This document shows positions 52,485 through 63,097 of a DNA stretch of 64,000 bases, piece by piece. Made by a program: the position numbers and the translations under genes. The DNA is taken from positions 1 to 64,000 of the forward strand of contig NZ_ATXG01000004.1 in assembly GCF_000421565.1 (NCBI RefSeq), given 5' to 3'. This stretch comes from Agromyces subbeticus DSM 16689. GTDB lineage: Bacteria > Actinomycetota > Actinomycetes > Actinomycetales > Microbacteriaceae. Position 1 is the stretch's first letter; each line of letters starts with the position of its first letter. The notes under the pieces are model-generated. The model was given only the letters and a program-made list of their open reading frames with translations. It searched no databases and was not told the DNA's origin.

Positions 52485-52812
52485 CGGTGGCCCGCGGCGC
52501 CGACTCTCCGTCCGCAATCGGAGCTCGCCGAACACGTCGCGAGAGGCGTCGCTCCAGACGAAGCCGCACTCCCGGGTCTTGCCACCTCATGTCTCGAACC
52601 TAAAGTGTTCGCTGAACACATGCGTTGCAAGAAGACATCCTGGCGTCGGTCAGGCGCGACTCTGACGGATGAGATGCCGCCAATCCTGCAGCGGACGGGC
52701 CGCGCGTACTGATTGACTCACTCACGCGTCGCAAGTCAGACTGTGGCAAGCCGGCCGGGAGAAGCAGCCCTCGAGCTTGAGCATCGCCCCGCGATCCGGA
52801 GGATCAGCACTC
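52485..52812. other. 328-bp gap with an orphan operator
   Basis: There is no gene with a start, stop and coding character. It holds the perfect inverted repeat at 52605-52619. A minus-strand frame reading TRECGFVWSDASRDVFGELR at about 52505-52565 looks like a protein fragment but has no start. Confidence 0.5.
52605..52619. promoter_or_regulatory. TetR-type operator without a neighbouring regulator
   Basis: GTGTTC-gct-GAACAC is a perfect 6-bp-arm inverted repeat flanked by A and T, the size and style of TetR-family sites. It is about 190 bp upstream of the GNAT gene. The TetR gene at 54252 has a different operator. Confidence 0.5.
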
Positions 52813-53349
52813 ATGAACGACACGACGCCGGTGGACAGCGCGAAGGCATTCCCCGCAGCAGCGGTCACGCTTGTACCGGTCGACGAGGAGGTTCTCCGCC
52901 GGTTGACGGTCGTCGCGACATCAGATGCGGCCGCATCCGACGTCACGCCGCCGCTGACGCCTGGCGACAAGTGGACACGGCAGCGCGTGGGATGGTTCGA
53001 GAACTATCACCGCTCCCGAAGATCGGGCCTCACGGGAGCCGAGGGCGAGGCCACCTGGGCGATCCTGCACCTCGGACAGCCCGTCGGAGCGGTGCGGCTG
53101 AAGCGAACCGATGTCGACGGTGTAGTCGAGACTGGGATCTGGCTCGCACGGACGGTCCGCGGTAGAGGCATAGCGGGGCAGGCCATACGTCGAGTCCTTC
53201 AGGAAGCTCGAGCAGCCGGTGCCCACAGTGTGCGCGCTGACACAGCTCCGACGAACGAGGCCGCGCAACGCCTTCTGCGCACGTTAGGATTCACGCTCTC
53301 ACCGCCGGCACCGGACGGGCGTTTGCATGCCGTACGCCGCTTCGACTGA
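52813..53349 (+). CDS. GNAT-family N-acetyltransferase
   Basis: The protein has 178 residues. The acetyl-CoA loop is in WLARTVRGRGIAGQAIRRVL (Arg-Gly-x-Gly-x-Gly/Ala), followed by ADTAPTNEAAQRLLRTLGF, the hallmark motif A/B of GNAT enzymes. The N-terminal 50 residues are variable. The ATG at 52813 follows GGAGG at 10 nt. A TTG at 52777 would extend it. The acceptor is unknown. Confidence 0.83.
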   Translation: MNDTTPVDSAKAFPAAAVTLVPVDEEVLRRLTVVATSDAAASDVTPPLTPGDKWTRQRVGWFENYHRSRRSGLTGAEGEATWAILHLGQPVGAVRLKRTDVDGVVETGIWLARTVRGRGIAGQAIRRVLQEARAAGAHSVRADTAPTNEAAQRLLRTLGFTLSPPAPDGRLHAVRRFD

Positions 53350-53412
53350 ATGGCCCTCGGCATCGACGCGCGTGGTCCAGCTGTGGTTCGGCTACGAAAA
53401 CTACCAAGTTCT

Positions 53413-53622
53413 CTACGATTTGATGCCCTGCGCTCGATGAGCAGGGTCGATGGCTTCGATGGTCGCGCCGCGTCGCGCCATACGCAGGCCGTCGATACAG
53501 TCCCAGGCCGCGATCACGATGACGGCGTTCGCGATCAGCACTGTGGGTATGCGCCAGTCCTCGTTTCCGTTAACTCGGAGGGTGGCTTTCCATCTTCCTG
53601 GGTTCTCCGCAGGCGGTGCTGT
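53413..53622 (-). pseudogene. Fragment of a small membrane protein
   Basis: Between two stops (53623 and 53413) a minus-strand frame of 69 residues reads WKATLRVNGNEDWRIPTVLI, then ANAVIVIAAWDCIDGLRMAR and ends HRAQGIKS. The hydrophobic stretch followed by an Arg-rich end and a stop looks like a real C terminus. No ATG or good GTG with a ribosome-binding site begins it, so it is most likely the decayed remainder of a longer membrane protein. It lies downstream of the HXXEE gene on the same strand. The family is not recognised. Confidence 0.4.
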
Positions 53623-53656
53623 TCAGTCCGAGACCGGGGCGTTCCCGACGAGTTCA

Positions 53657-54196
53657 TCAGAGCGCAGGGATGATCGGTGCGAGGGCGGCGGCGATGAGGA
53701 GTGATCCCGCCACGATCCCCACGGCAGCGATCACGGTCGTCACTACTGCGGATGTGCTCCATCGCACGGGCGGCAGCGTTCGAACGATGATCAGGCCGAG
53801 CGGAAGCAGCACGAAAAGGCCGCTGATCACTCCGGGCATCAGGCTCCAGGACACCACGCTGAAGAGGAGGTGGCTGCCAGCGTTGATGATCAGGGCGTAG
53901 GCGACACACACCAGCGTCTCGGCGCTCCACTTCGCTCGGGTCGACACGGCGATGACGCCGATCGTGAGTACCGCCGCGGTGACGATCACGAGTGCAACAC
54001 CGAACTGCTGTTGGTCTCCATGAAGGAACCGCCCCGGCATCCAGGGGCGTGCAGCCACCCAGCCCGTCATGCCGAGCAGCCATTCCTCAGCATTGTGCAC
54101 AGCCAAAGCGACGATGGTCGCCGCCCACAACGCTGCGAGGTGTCCTTGGCTGGGCGGGCCGGGCTTCGTACGTGCCGTATCGACGTTCTGTACCAT
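53657..54196 (-). CDS. HXXEE-domain membrane protein
   Basis: This 179-residue membrane protein has the namesake motif HNAEE at about residues 34-38, in the first helix region (LAALWAATIVALAVHNAEEW). About five helices in all (VALVIVTAAVLTIGVIAVST, VCVAYALIINAGSHLLFSVV, VISGLFVLLPLGLIIVRTL). The His at NAGSHLLFS may form a metal site with the HxxEE. Function is not known. It is divergent from a TetR gene with a perfect operator in between, so it is the probable regulatory target. Confidence 0.8.
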   Translation of the reverse strand: MVQNVDTARTKPGPPSQGHLAALWAATIVALAVHNAEEWLLGMTGWVAARPWMPGRFLHGDQQQFGVALVIVTAAVLTIGVIAVSTRAKWSAETLVCVAYALIINAGSHLLFSVVSWSLMPGVISGLFVLLPLGLIIVRTLPPVRWSTSAVVTTVIAAVGIVAGSLLIAAALAPIIPAL

Positions 54197-54206
54197 CTCA
54201 CATCTC

Positions 54207-54244
54207 TCTTACACTCGTATGGGTTGGCTCATACGAGTGTAAGA
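54207..54244. promoter_or_regulatory. TetR operator with perfect 14-bp arms
   Basis: TCTTACACTCGTAT (54207-54220) and ATACGAGTGTAAGA (54231-54244) are exact inverted copies with a 10-bp spacer. The site lies 11 bp before the HXXEE start and 8 bp before the TetR GTG, blocking both. Confidence 0.85.
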
Positions 54245-54251
54245 TGATCTC

Positions 54252-54890
54252 GTGGAGCACGCAATAGGGGACGGCAAGGGTCGGGTGGCCGGAGCGTTGT
54301 GGAGCGTTGTCGCCCGGGAGGGCATGACCGGGGTCAGCGTGCGGACCGTGGCCGCCGAGGCCGGCGTCAAGGGCGGAACGGTCCAGCATTACTTCCCGAC
54401 GCGGGCTGAGATGGTGCACTATGCCATGGAGCTGCTCGCCGACCAGTTCACGCAGCGAATCACTGCGATGCCGCGGACCGGTCCGACCGACGAGTGGACG
54501 CGGGCGATGCTGCTCGAACTGCTCCCGCTCACTTCCGAGCGCCAGCGCGAATTCAAGGTCTGGCTCGCCTTCACCACCCACGCCGACACGAACCCCGCAC
54601 TGACGGAGCTCAAGCACAGCTTCTCCATCCAACTCGGCGCGATGTACCGCCGGATTCTCCGAGCCCGGCACGCAGCCTCCCACGGTGCGGATGACAATAT
54701 CCACCAGAAGGACGACCAGTCTGACGGCCCGGACGCGGCAATCCTTCAGGCCGTCATCGACGGCCTCTCACTTCAACTCGCGGACATGGATCCCGATGAG
54801 GCAGCCGACGTGGGTGCCCGTCTCCTCGATCACTACCTCGCCACACAGCGCGCCGACCCGGCCCCAGACCAGCTCAGAGTTGGCGGGTGA
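54252..54890 (+). CDS. TetR-family transcriptional regulator
   Basis: This 212-residue regulator has an N-terminal helix-turn-helix GVSVRTVAAEAGVKGGTVQH with YFPTRAEMVHYAMELLADQF after it. A TetR_C-type helical ligand domain follows, with DGLSLQLADMDPDEAADVGA near the end. The start is a GTG with no clear ribosome-binding site. The operator is 8 bp upstream, so the transcript may be nearly leaderless. It likely represses itself and the divergent HXXEE gene. An inducer cannot be predicted. Confidence 0.88.
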   Translation: MEHAIGDGKGRVAGALWSVVAREGMTGVSVRTVAAEAGVKGGTVQHYFPTRAEMVHYAMELLADQFTQRITAMPRTGPTDEWTRAMLLELLPLTSERQREFKVWLAFTTHADTNPALTELKHSFSIQLGAMYRRILRARHAASHGADDNIHQKDDQSDGPDAAILQAVIDGLSLQLADMDPDEAADVGARLLDHYLATQRADPAPDQLRVGG

Positions 54891-54976
54891 ACCGCTCGCA
54901 CCGCGCGATCTCAGACCTGATTCAGGAAGACGTAGGGCGCAGTCATCTCGGGGGCTTCGATGCGCTTCGCGGGGCT

Positions 54977-55390
54977 CTAGTGAAAGATGCGGCTGCTGAC
55001 CTGACCGGTGGCGACGAGATCCCCCGCGGCGTTGGTGACATGCACTTCAGTGAGTGTTGCCGATCGGGTTCGATGCACGACCGTGCCTGTTGCGGTGAGG
55101 TCAGTGCTCGCCGGTGCCAGATAGTTCACGGTGAGACTCATGGTCGCGCCGCCGGAGGGCTCGTCATCGGGTGAGATGCCGGATGCCGATGCGGCGGCGC
55201 CGATGGTGTCGATCAAGGTCGCGACGGCACCGCCGTGAAGCACGCCGGGAGTGGTCGTCAGCGCTGCGGAGTACGGCATCACCAGGGTGACGTGATCGAT
55301 GTCCGCTGAGCGCGCGGTGATGCTGAGAGTCTGCGCGACGGGCGATTGCAGAACGATGTTCTCGATCCAGTGCTGCGCGAGCGAATGCAT
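54977..55390 (-). CDS. PaaI-family hotdog thioesterase
   Basis: This 137-residue hotdog protein has GVLHGGAVATLIDTIGAAAS (about residues 49-68), the HGG-x-TLxD helix motif, and MSLTVNYLAPASTDLTATG, the core strand motif of PaaI-type enzymes. It would hydrolyse (aromatic) acyl-CoA thioesters in the cytosol as a tetramer. It lies 119 bp downstream of the XRE regulator on the same strand, which may be its regulator. The start ATG lacks a strong ribosome-binding site. Confidence 0.87.
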   Translation of the reverse strand: MHSLAQHWIENIVLQSPVAQTLSITARSADIDHVTLVMPYSAALTTTPGVLHGGAVATLIDTIGAAASASGISPDDEPSGGATMSLTVNYLAPASTDLTATGTVVHRTRSATLTEVHVTNAAGDLVATGQVSSRIFH

Positions 55391-55509
55391 GTGGACTCCT
55401 AATGTTCGAGGCGGTCAAGATCGTGCGGGCGTTCCAGAATCACCTCTTCAGCGGGTGGCTGTCGATGACCTCGCAGGTCATGGCCCTGATTCCTCGGCGC
55501 CCGCCCGCT

Positions 55510-56289
55510 TCAGGTAAGAGCGAAGACGATGTTTCTCGTGTCCTCGTCGCTTGGGTAGAACGCCTCGATGCGGAGTTCGTCGACGGTGACGTCTCGTGCG
55601 GACTCCACTGTTGCGGAGATGCTGAAGAAGCGCAGCGTGGCGCCGTCGATGGTGAGTTCAAGTGGCATCACAACATCAGTGAGCGCTGGCCGGCCGGCAC
55701 CATCACCTGGGTAGGCGGCTGCTTCTTCGGCGAGGTCACGTAGTCGCAGATCGCCGTCACGGTCGGATCTGGCCTGCACCTGGGCTAGCAGGCGTGAGCG
55801 CCATTGGCCGAGGTTGGCAATGCGCGGAGCCAGACCCTCTGGATGCAGCGTCAGCCGCACCGCGTTCATGGGTGGCTCCAGGAGGTGAGCGGCGCATCCG
55901 GCGAGCAGGAGGTCGGTTGCCGCGTTGCGATCGACGATGTCCCACCACCTGTCGAGAACTAGCGCGGGGAAGGGCATGTGCGCCTCCAGGAGCGACTGCA
56001 GCGCCCTGGTCACTGCCAGCAGCTCCGGCGCATCGAGTTCGCGCTCGGGATGGGTCGGTGCAAGGCCTGCGGCAAGCATCAGTTGATTGCGTTCGCGCAG
56101 TGGAATCTCCATATGGTGCGCGAGGCGTTCGATCATCTGCCGTGTAGGTATGGACCGCCCCGTCTCCACGTAACTCAGATGACGCGTCGACACATCGGCC
56201 CGTGACGACAACTGGAGCTGGCTCAACTGCCGCCTGGCCCTCCAGGCTCGCAGGAGCTCACCGATCGGTGTTGCACTCATGGCGGTCAC
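55510..56289 (-). CDS. XRE-family regulator with MmyB-like ligand domain
   Basis: The protein has 259 residues. An XRE helix-turn-helix (LRAWRARRQLSQLQLSSRAD, then VSTRHLSYVETGRSIPTRQM) covers residues 10-65. The MmyB-like PAS domain follows with FPALVLDRWWDIVDRNAATD and the C-terminal LRIEAFYPSDEDTRNIV. In actinobacteria such proteins are often repressors of adjacent reductases or hydrolases. Two start codons, 56289 and 56280, are possible. The PaaI thioesterase is the only same-strand gene downstream. Confidence 0.88.
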   Translation of the reverse strand: MTAMSATPIGELLRAWRARRQLSQLQLSSRADVSTRHLSYVETGRSIPTRQMIERLAHHMEIPLRERNQLMLAAGLAPTHPERELDAPELLAVTRALQSLLEAHMPFPALVLDRWWDIVDRNAATDLLLAGCAAHLLEPPMNAVRLTLHPEGLAPRIANLGQWRSRLLAQVQARSDRDGDLRLRDLAEEAAAYPGDGAGRPALTDVVMPLELTIDGATLRFFSISATVESARDVTVDELRIEAFYPSDEDTRNIVFALT

Positions 56290-56361
56290 GCATCAATGCG
56301 ACCGTGCTCAGTTTCATTGAGGTCATTGCGCAACTTCAGTGGTGTCTCGCAGCGACACTCC

Positions 56362-56583
56362 TCAGCTCAGCAGGTCGCGAACGGCCGCGCCCCACTCGAA
56401 GCCGCACTCACGGCAGTCGAAGATGGGCGCCTCATCGAGGGCGAGCGCGCCGGAGATATCGGAGGCCTCGACCTCGAAGTCGAGCGGGCCGTAGACGATC
56501 GCGCGCACCGCGAGTGAATCGCAGCGCGGACACGGCTCGTCGACCACCAGGTTCGGTGCGGAGTGCTGCATCTGCTTCGTCAT
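56362..56583 (-). CDS. Small zinc-ribbon-like protein
   Basis: The protein has 73 residues from ATG 56583; longer starts lack a ribosome-binding site. It has two Cys pairs, CPRCDS at about 18-21 and CRECGF at about 57-60, so a single zinc ribbon with a 35-residue insert (AIVYGPLDFEVEASDISGAL) is likely. It ends FEWGAAVRDLLS. Function unknown. It stands alone between the XRE gene and the divergent DUF2207-like gene. Confidence 0.7.
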   Translation of the reverse strand: MTKQMQHSAPNLVVDEPCPRCDSLAVRAIVYGPLDFEVEASDISGALALDEAPIFDCRECGFEWGAAVRDLLS

Positions 56584-56710
56584 GGCAGTCACGGTACGCC
56601 GGGCTTCCGACATCGACGGCACCGACCCCGCGCGTCATGCAACCCGCCTCGGCGACATGCAGAGCAGCGCGTGCGACCGAGCGACCCCCGCGGATCCCTA
56701 GACTGGGCGC

Positions 56711-57841
56711 GTGCTGACCGCCGCCATCGTGTTCGCGATCGTGCCCGCCTTCCTGATTCTCGGACTCGGGCTCGCTGCGCGCGCCATCGCCGCCCAGCGG
56801 GTGACCCCACGCGTCGTGCAGTACACGCCCGAACCCGGAACGACGGTGCTGCGCGACGCACTGCTCATCGATGCCGATCGACGCGCGGCATCCGCTGCTC
56901 TCATCGACCTCGCCGTGAAGCGCAAGGTGCGCCTGCTCGCCGGCGAGGGCAAGCGCGACCCGATCGGCGTCGAACTCGTGCCCGGCATCGTGCTGACGAC
57001 CGAGGAGGGTGCGCTGCTCGAGGCGCTCTTCGGCCCCGACCACACGGGCACTCGGGTGCGGCGATTCTCCGCCGACCGTCGAGCGCTGGCCGGCCGCCTG
57101 AAGAGCCTGCTGCTGAACACCGAGCACGCCCTCGCGCGCGACGGGCTCGTGGCTGAGCGGCGCGTGACCTGGCCGGGCGTCACGCTCACCGTGTTCGCCT
57201 ACCTCGGAATGCTCGTCGAGGCGCTGTTCCTCGTCACGACGATCGTCAGCGGCGACTGGCCGGCACTCATCGCGACGCTCGTCGCCCTCGGCGCCACGAT
57301 CGCGACCATCTTCGTCACCCCGGCGTCGTGGCGCAAGTTCCTGCCGGCCGCAGATTCCCGGCGCGAGCACCTCGCCGGCCTGCGGCAGTACATCCGGCTG
57401 GCCGAAGCCGAGCGACTGAGGGTGCTGCAGTCGCCGAGCGGCGCAGAGCTTCGAGCGACGGATGCCTCGGACGCTCCGCGACCGACGGCGCCCGGCGCGG
57501 CCGACGCATCTCCGGGCGCCACGCCCTCGCCCGCCGCGCCCTCGCCCGCCGCACCCGGCGAGGCGGCGGTCGCCCGGTTCCACCTGCACGAGCGACTGCT
57601 GCCCTACGCCGTGCTCTTCGGCCTCGAGCGCGAGTGGATCGCGAAGCTCAAGCTCGAGGTGAACGAGCTCGGCAACCTCGCGACACTCGGCGATCTCGTC
57701 GAGGCCACGTCCGACATCGCACTCGCCATCGAGGCCGCCGGCAGCGTCATCGAGCTGACCGCGGCCGTCGGCGATCTCGCAGATGGCGCAGGCAACGTGA
57801 TCGAGGGCATCGGCGGCATCTTCGAGCTGTTCGACTCGTAG
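56711..57841 (+). CDS. DUF2207-like membrane protein lacking the extracellular domain
   Basis: This 376-residue protein starts at a GTG. An N-terminal helix (TAAIVFAIVPAFLILGLGLA) is followed by a cytosolic region typical for DUF2207 (VQYTPEPGTTVLRDALLID, RAASAALIDLAVKRKVRLL), two helices near residues 160-205 and a Pro/Ala-rich linker. ERLLPYAVLFGLEREWIAKL is the characteristic C-terminal DUF2207 segment. The large N-terminal beta domain of full-length members is absent. Function unknown. A close start of the next gene (45 bp) suggests co-transcription with the hydrolase. Confidence 0.78.
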   Translation: MLTAAIVFAIVPAFLILGLGLAARAIAAQRVTPRVVQYTPEPGTTVLRDALLIDADRRAASAALIDLAVKRKVRLLAGEGKRDPIGVELVPGIVLTTEEGALLEALFGPDHTGTRVRRFSADRRALAGRLKSLLLNTEHALARDGLVAERRVTWPGVTLTVFAYLGMLVEALFLVTTIVSGDWPALIATLVALGATIATIFVTPASWRKFLPAADSRREHLAGLRQYIRLAEAERLRVLQSPSGAELRATDASDAPRPTAPGAADASPGATPSPAAPSPAAPGEAAVARFHLHERLLPYAVLFGLEREWIAKLKLEVNELGNLATLGDLVEATSDIALAIEAAGSVIELTAAVGDLADGAGNVIEGIGGIFELFDS

Positions 57842-57886
57842 CCAGCGGCAGGAGCACGACGCACCCGCATGCGGCAGCATTGAGGC

Positions 57887-58567
57887 ATGACGACGGCCGA
57901 GCAGTCCATCACGATCGATATCGACGGCGTGCCCGTCTCGGCCGTGTACGCCAGGCCGTCGGGCGCAGCGGCCACGATCGTCGTCGCGCACGGTGCCGGC
58001 GCCGGCATGGAGCATCCGTTCATGAGCGGCTTCACTCGCGCGCTCGACGCCGAGGGGTTCGCGACCATGCGGTTCAACTTCCCGTACCGCGAAGCGGGGC
58101 GCCGGTTTCCCGACCGGCCACCGCTCGCCATCGCGACCTGGCGCGCGGTGATGCATGTCGCGGCCGCACGCGCGGCCGATGACGGGTGCCCCGACAAAGC
58201 GATCTGGGCGGCGGGCAAGTCGTTCGGCGGGCGCATGGCATCCATGGCGGTGGCCGAGGGCATGGCCGCTGCGGGGCTCGTCTTCCTCGGCTACCCGCTG
58301 CATGCCCCGGGCAAGCCCGAGAAGCCGCGCGACGAGCACCTGCCGGGCATCACGGTGCCGATGCTCTTCCTGCAGGGGCGCAACGATCCGTTCGCGGCTC
58401 CGAACGAGCAGCTCGACGACGTCGTGCGCCGCATCGGGCCGAACGCGACGCTCGACTGGGTCGACGACGCGAATCACTCGTTCGAGGTGAAGGGCGCCAA
58501 GCGCCCGGCGGCCGAGATCGGAGCCGGGCTCGCGGCGCAGGTCGCGGAGTTCGTGCGAAGCCACTAG
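57887..58567 (+). CDS. Alpha/beta hydrolase, KANL3/Tex30-like
   Basis: This 226-residue serine hydrolase of the Tex30/KANL3 type has VVAHGAGAGMEHPFMSGF (about residues 31-48) and the nucleophile elbow GKSFGG with Ser at about 106. The acid Asp is in FLQGRNDPFA and the His is in DDANHSFEVKGAK. The catalytic triad is therefore complete. It is cytosolic, without a signal peptide. Substrate unknown. It is downstream of the DUF2207-like gene and ends in a palindromic repeat shared with the convergent UvrA-like gene. Confidence 0.87.
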   Translation: MTTAEQSITIDIDGVPVSAVYARPSGAAATIVVAHGAGAGMEHPFMSGFTRALDAEGFATMRFNFPYREAGRRFPDRPPLAIATWRAVMHVAAARAADDGCPDKAIWAAGKSFGGRMASMAVAEGMAAAGLVFLGYPLHAPGKPEKPRDEHLPGITVPMLFLQGRNDPFAAPNEQLDDVVRRIGPNATLDWVDDANHSFEVKGAKRPAAEIGAGLAAQVAEFVRSH

Positions 58568-58570
58568 CTG

Positions 58571-58664
58571 CTCGAGGAGGCGCGCCAGCGCCGTCTCGAA
58601 ACCCCGCACGCCGGGGCAAGCGGGTTTCGAGACACTCGCTTCGCTCGCTCCTCAACCCACTGGG
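58571..58664. repeat. Nested palindromic intergenic repeat 2
   Basis: Arms GTCTCGAAACCC (58593-58604) and GGGTTTCGAGAC (58622-58633) pair, with CCCCG/CGGGG inside. GAGGAG-type and CTCCTC-type flanks pair further out. It ends one base before the UvrA-like stop and probably terminates both convergent genes. Confidence 0.8.
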
Positions 58665-58665
58665 C

Positions 58666-61014
<2,349 letters not shown>

Positions 61015-61152
61015 TCGGCTGCTCCCCTCGGCGCGGGCCGGCGCGCCCGCAACTCACGATTCTGACACGAGGGGCTGACATTCGCGCGGGCGGATGCGCG
61101 TACAGCCATGCGCGCAAAGCCCATGTGCGCACGACGCGCGTACGCTGTGCGC

Positions 61153-62724
61153 ATGCCCGAGACGAGCGGCTCTGCAGGCCCCGCACGCAGGTTGGTGCTG
61201 CCCGCGACCGCTGGCGCGGCATCCGTCGCCTTCGGAGCGGGAGTCGGCGAACTCTCCGCCGCCGTGCTCGCGCCCGCGTCGAGCCCGTTCGTGGTCGTCG
61301 GCGCGCTCTTGATCGACGTCGCGCCGCCGTGGGCGAAGGATGCCGCGATCGGCCTGTTCGGCACCGCCGACAAGGCCGCGCTGCTCGTGGGCATCGGCCT
61401 CGTGCTGCTCGCGGTCGCGGGTGCCGCCGGGGTGCTCGAGGCGCGCAGGCCGCCGTGGGGTCAGGTGCTGTTCGGGCTCGTGGGAGTGGCCGGCGCCATC
61501 GCCGCCTCGACTCGCGCGAACGCGCCGATGCTGGCGATCGCACCGTCGGCGCTCGCGGCGATCGCGGCAGTGGTGGCACTGCGGCTGCTCGTGATGCGAC
61601 TGCCATCGCGGGTTGAGGTGACACGTCACTCCTCAACCGGCGAGGGCGACGCAGGCGTCGACCGGCGGCGGTTCCTCGGCTGGGCGGGCGGCGCCGTGGT
61701 GCTGGGCGCGATCGCCGCGGCCGGCGGCTATGCGCTGCAGGCCGGCACCCGGGCCATCAGCGCGGTGCGCGACGCGATCATCCTGCCGAAGGCGGCGACC
61801 ACTGCGACCGTGCCCGCCGGCGCCGAGCTCGGCATCGACGGCCTCGCCCCGCTGATCACGCCGAACGGCGAGTTCTACCGCATCGACACCGCCCTTGCCG
61901 TGCCGGCCGTCGACCCCGCCGACTGGAGTCTGCGCATCCACGGCATGGTCGAACGCGAGATCACGATCACGTGGGACGAGTTGCTCGCCCTGCCCCTCGA
62001 CGAGAGCATCACGACCCTCGCGTGCGTCTCGAACGAGGTCGGCGGCGAGCTCATCGGCAACGCGGTATGGCTCGGGTATCCGATTCGCGAACTGCTCGCC
62101 CGCGCATCGCCGACCCCCGACGCCGACATGGTGCTTTCGCGAAGCGTCGACGGGTTCACGGCGTCGACCCCGCTCGAGGTGCTGCAAGACGACCGCGCCG
62201 CGATCCTCGCGGTCGGCATGAACGGCGAGCCGCTACCCGCCGAGCACGGCTTCCCCGTGCGCATGGTCGTGCCCGGCCTCTACGGCTACGTCTCGGCGAC
62301 CAAGTGGGTCGTCGACCTCGAGGTCACCCGGTTCGACGCGACATCCGCCTACTGGACCGATCGCGGCTGGAGCGAGCGCGGCCCCATCAAGCTCTCGTCG
62401 CGCATCGACGTGCCGCGCCGAGGCCAGTCGGTCTCCGCCGACGCCGCCGTGATCGCCGGCGTCGCCTGGCACCAGCACGTCGGTGTCGACGGCGTCGAAG
62501 TGCAGATCGACGACGGCGAGTGGCGCGAAGCCGAGCTCGCGACGGCGATCTCGGATGACACCTGGGTGCAGTGGCGCTACGAGTGGTCGGATGCCGCCGC
62601 GGGAACGCACACCGTACGGGTGCGTGCCCTCGGCGCCGACGGCGAAATGCAGATCGCAGACCGCCAGGGCGTCGTGCCCGACGGCGCGACCGGCCTGCAC
62701 GAGGTCACGGTCGACGTCAGCTGA
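61153..62724 (+). CDS. Membrane-anchored molybdopterin-dependent oxidoreductase (sulfite oxidase fold)
   Basis: This 523-residue protein has four helices in residues 15-150 (PATAGAASVAFGAGVGEL, AALLVGIGLVLLAVAGAAG and so on). A linker and a second hydrophobic segment with twin-Arg-like RRRFLGWAGGAVVLG (171-185) follow. The Moco domain contains the ligand Cys291 in TTLACVSNEVGG, and SATKWVVDLEVTRFD and the C-terminal Mo-co dimerisation domain (RIDVPRRGQSVSADAAVIAG) come next. It probably oxidises or reduces a small compound at the outer membrane face; YedY/SorA-like in fold, substrate unknown. ATG 61153 is chosen from several in-frame starts because it begins the conserved part. Residues 153-162 are encoded by a palindromic repeat fragment. 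Confidence 0.85.
   Translation: MPETSGSAGPARRLVLPATAGAASVAFGAGVGELSAAVLAPASSPFVVVGALLIDVAPPWAKDAAIGLFGTADKAALLVGIGLVLLAVAGAAGVLEARRPPWGQVLFGLVGVAGAIAASTRANAPMLAIAPSALAAIAAVVALRLLVMRLPSRVEVTRHSSTGEGDAGVDRRRFLGWAGGAVVLGAIAAAGGYALQAGTRAISAVRDAIILPKAATTATVPAGAELGIDGLAPLITPNGEFYRIDTALAVPAVDPADWSLRIHGMVEREITITWDELLALPLDESITTLACVSNEVGGELIGNAVWLGYPIRELLARASPTPDADMVLSRSVDGFTASTPLEVLQDDRAAILAVGMNGEPLPAEHGFPVRMVVPGLYGYVSATKWVVDLEVTRFDATSAYWTDRGWSERGPIKLSSRIDVPRRGQSVSADAAVIAGVAWHQHVGVDGVEVQIDDGEWREAELATAISDDTWVQWRYEWSDAAAGTHTVRVRALGADGEMQIADRQGVVPDGATGLHEVTVDVS
61611..61638. repeat. Palindromic repeat fragment inside the molybdopterin gene
   Basis: GGTTGAGGTG (61611-61620) and CACTCCTCAACC (61627-61638) form an inverted repeat. 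The CTCCTCAACC arm is the same sequence as the right flank of intergenic repeat 2 (GCTCCTCAACCC). It codes for the linker between membrane and catalytic parts. Confidence 0.65.
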
Positions 62725-63097
62725 TCGACAGCCGCGGTCACCGGCGTATACCAGGCAGCACAGGCCGCACCGGGCTGAGTCGTCCTCCACAACCCGACGG
62801 AACGGCGCACTCTCCACCCTGTGCTGGCGGCATTCCCAGAATGCTCGCGGTGCCTTCGTCAGCGACGACTTCGACGACGACGGGATCGTGCTGCTGGTCG
62901 AGACAGACGTGATCGACGGCGGCGGCGCAGCTCCGCGACTCCAAGGTCGCGAGCCGCCTGCTCGCGACGCAGGTGACGGTGATCTCGACGACGGCGTTGC
63001 GATTGATGCATCCTGAGCGCTACCGACGGACGATGGCGGAGTCACGCCCTCTGTAGGGGTTCGTGCTCAGCGGTCGACGTGGATGCCGTCGAGGGGC
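62725..63097. other. 373-bp gap without a recognised gene
   Basis: Convergent between the molybdopterin and HNH genes. Both strands have open frames of up to 112 residues, but none shows a family motif, start with ribosome-binding site or normal codon use. No strong hairpin was found. Confidence 0.4.

Noticed and set aside
62725..63097. Minus-strand frame with PVVVEVVADEGTASILGMPP as a gene
   Set aside because: There is no convincing start or ribosome-binding site and no recognised family; left as an unannotated gap.
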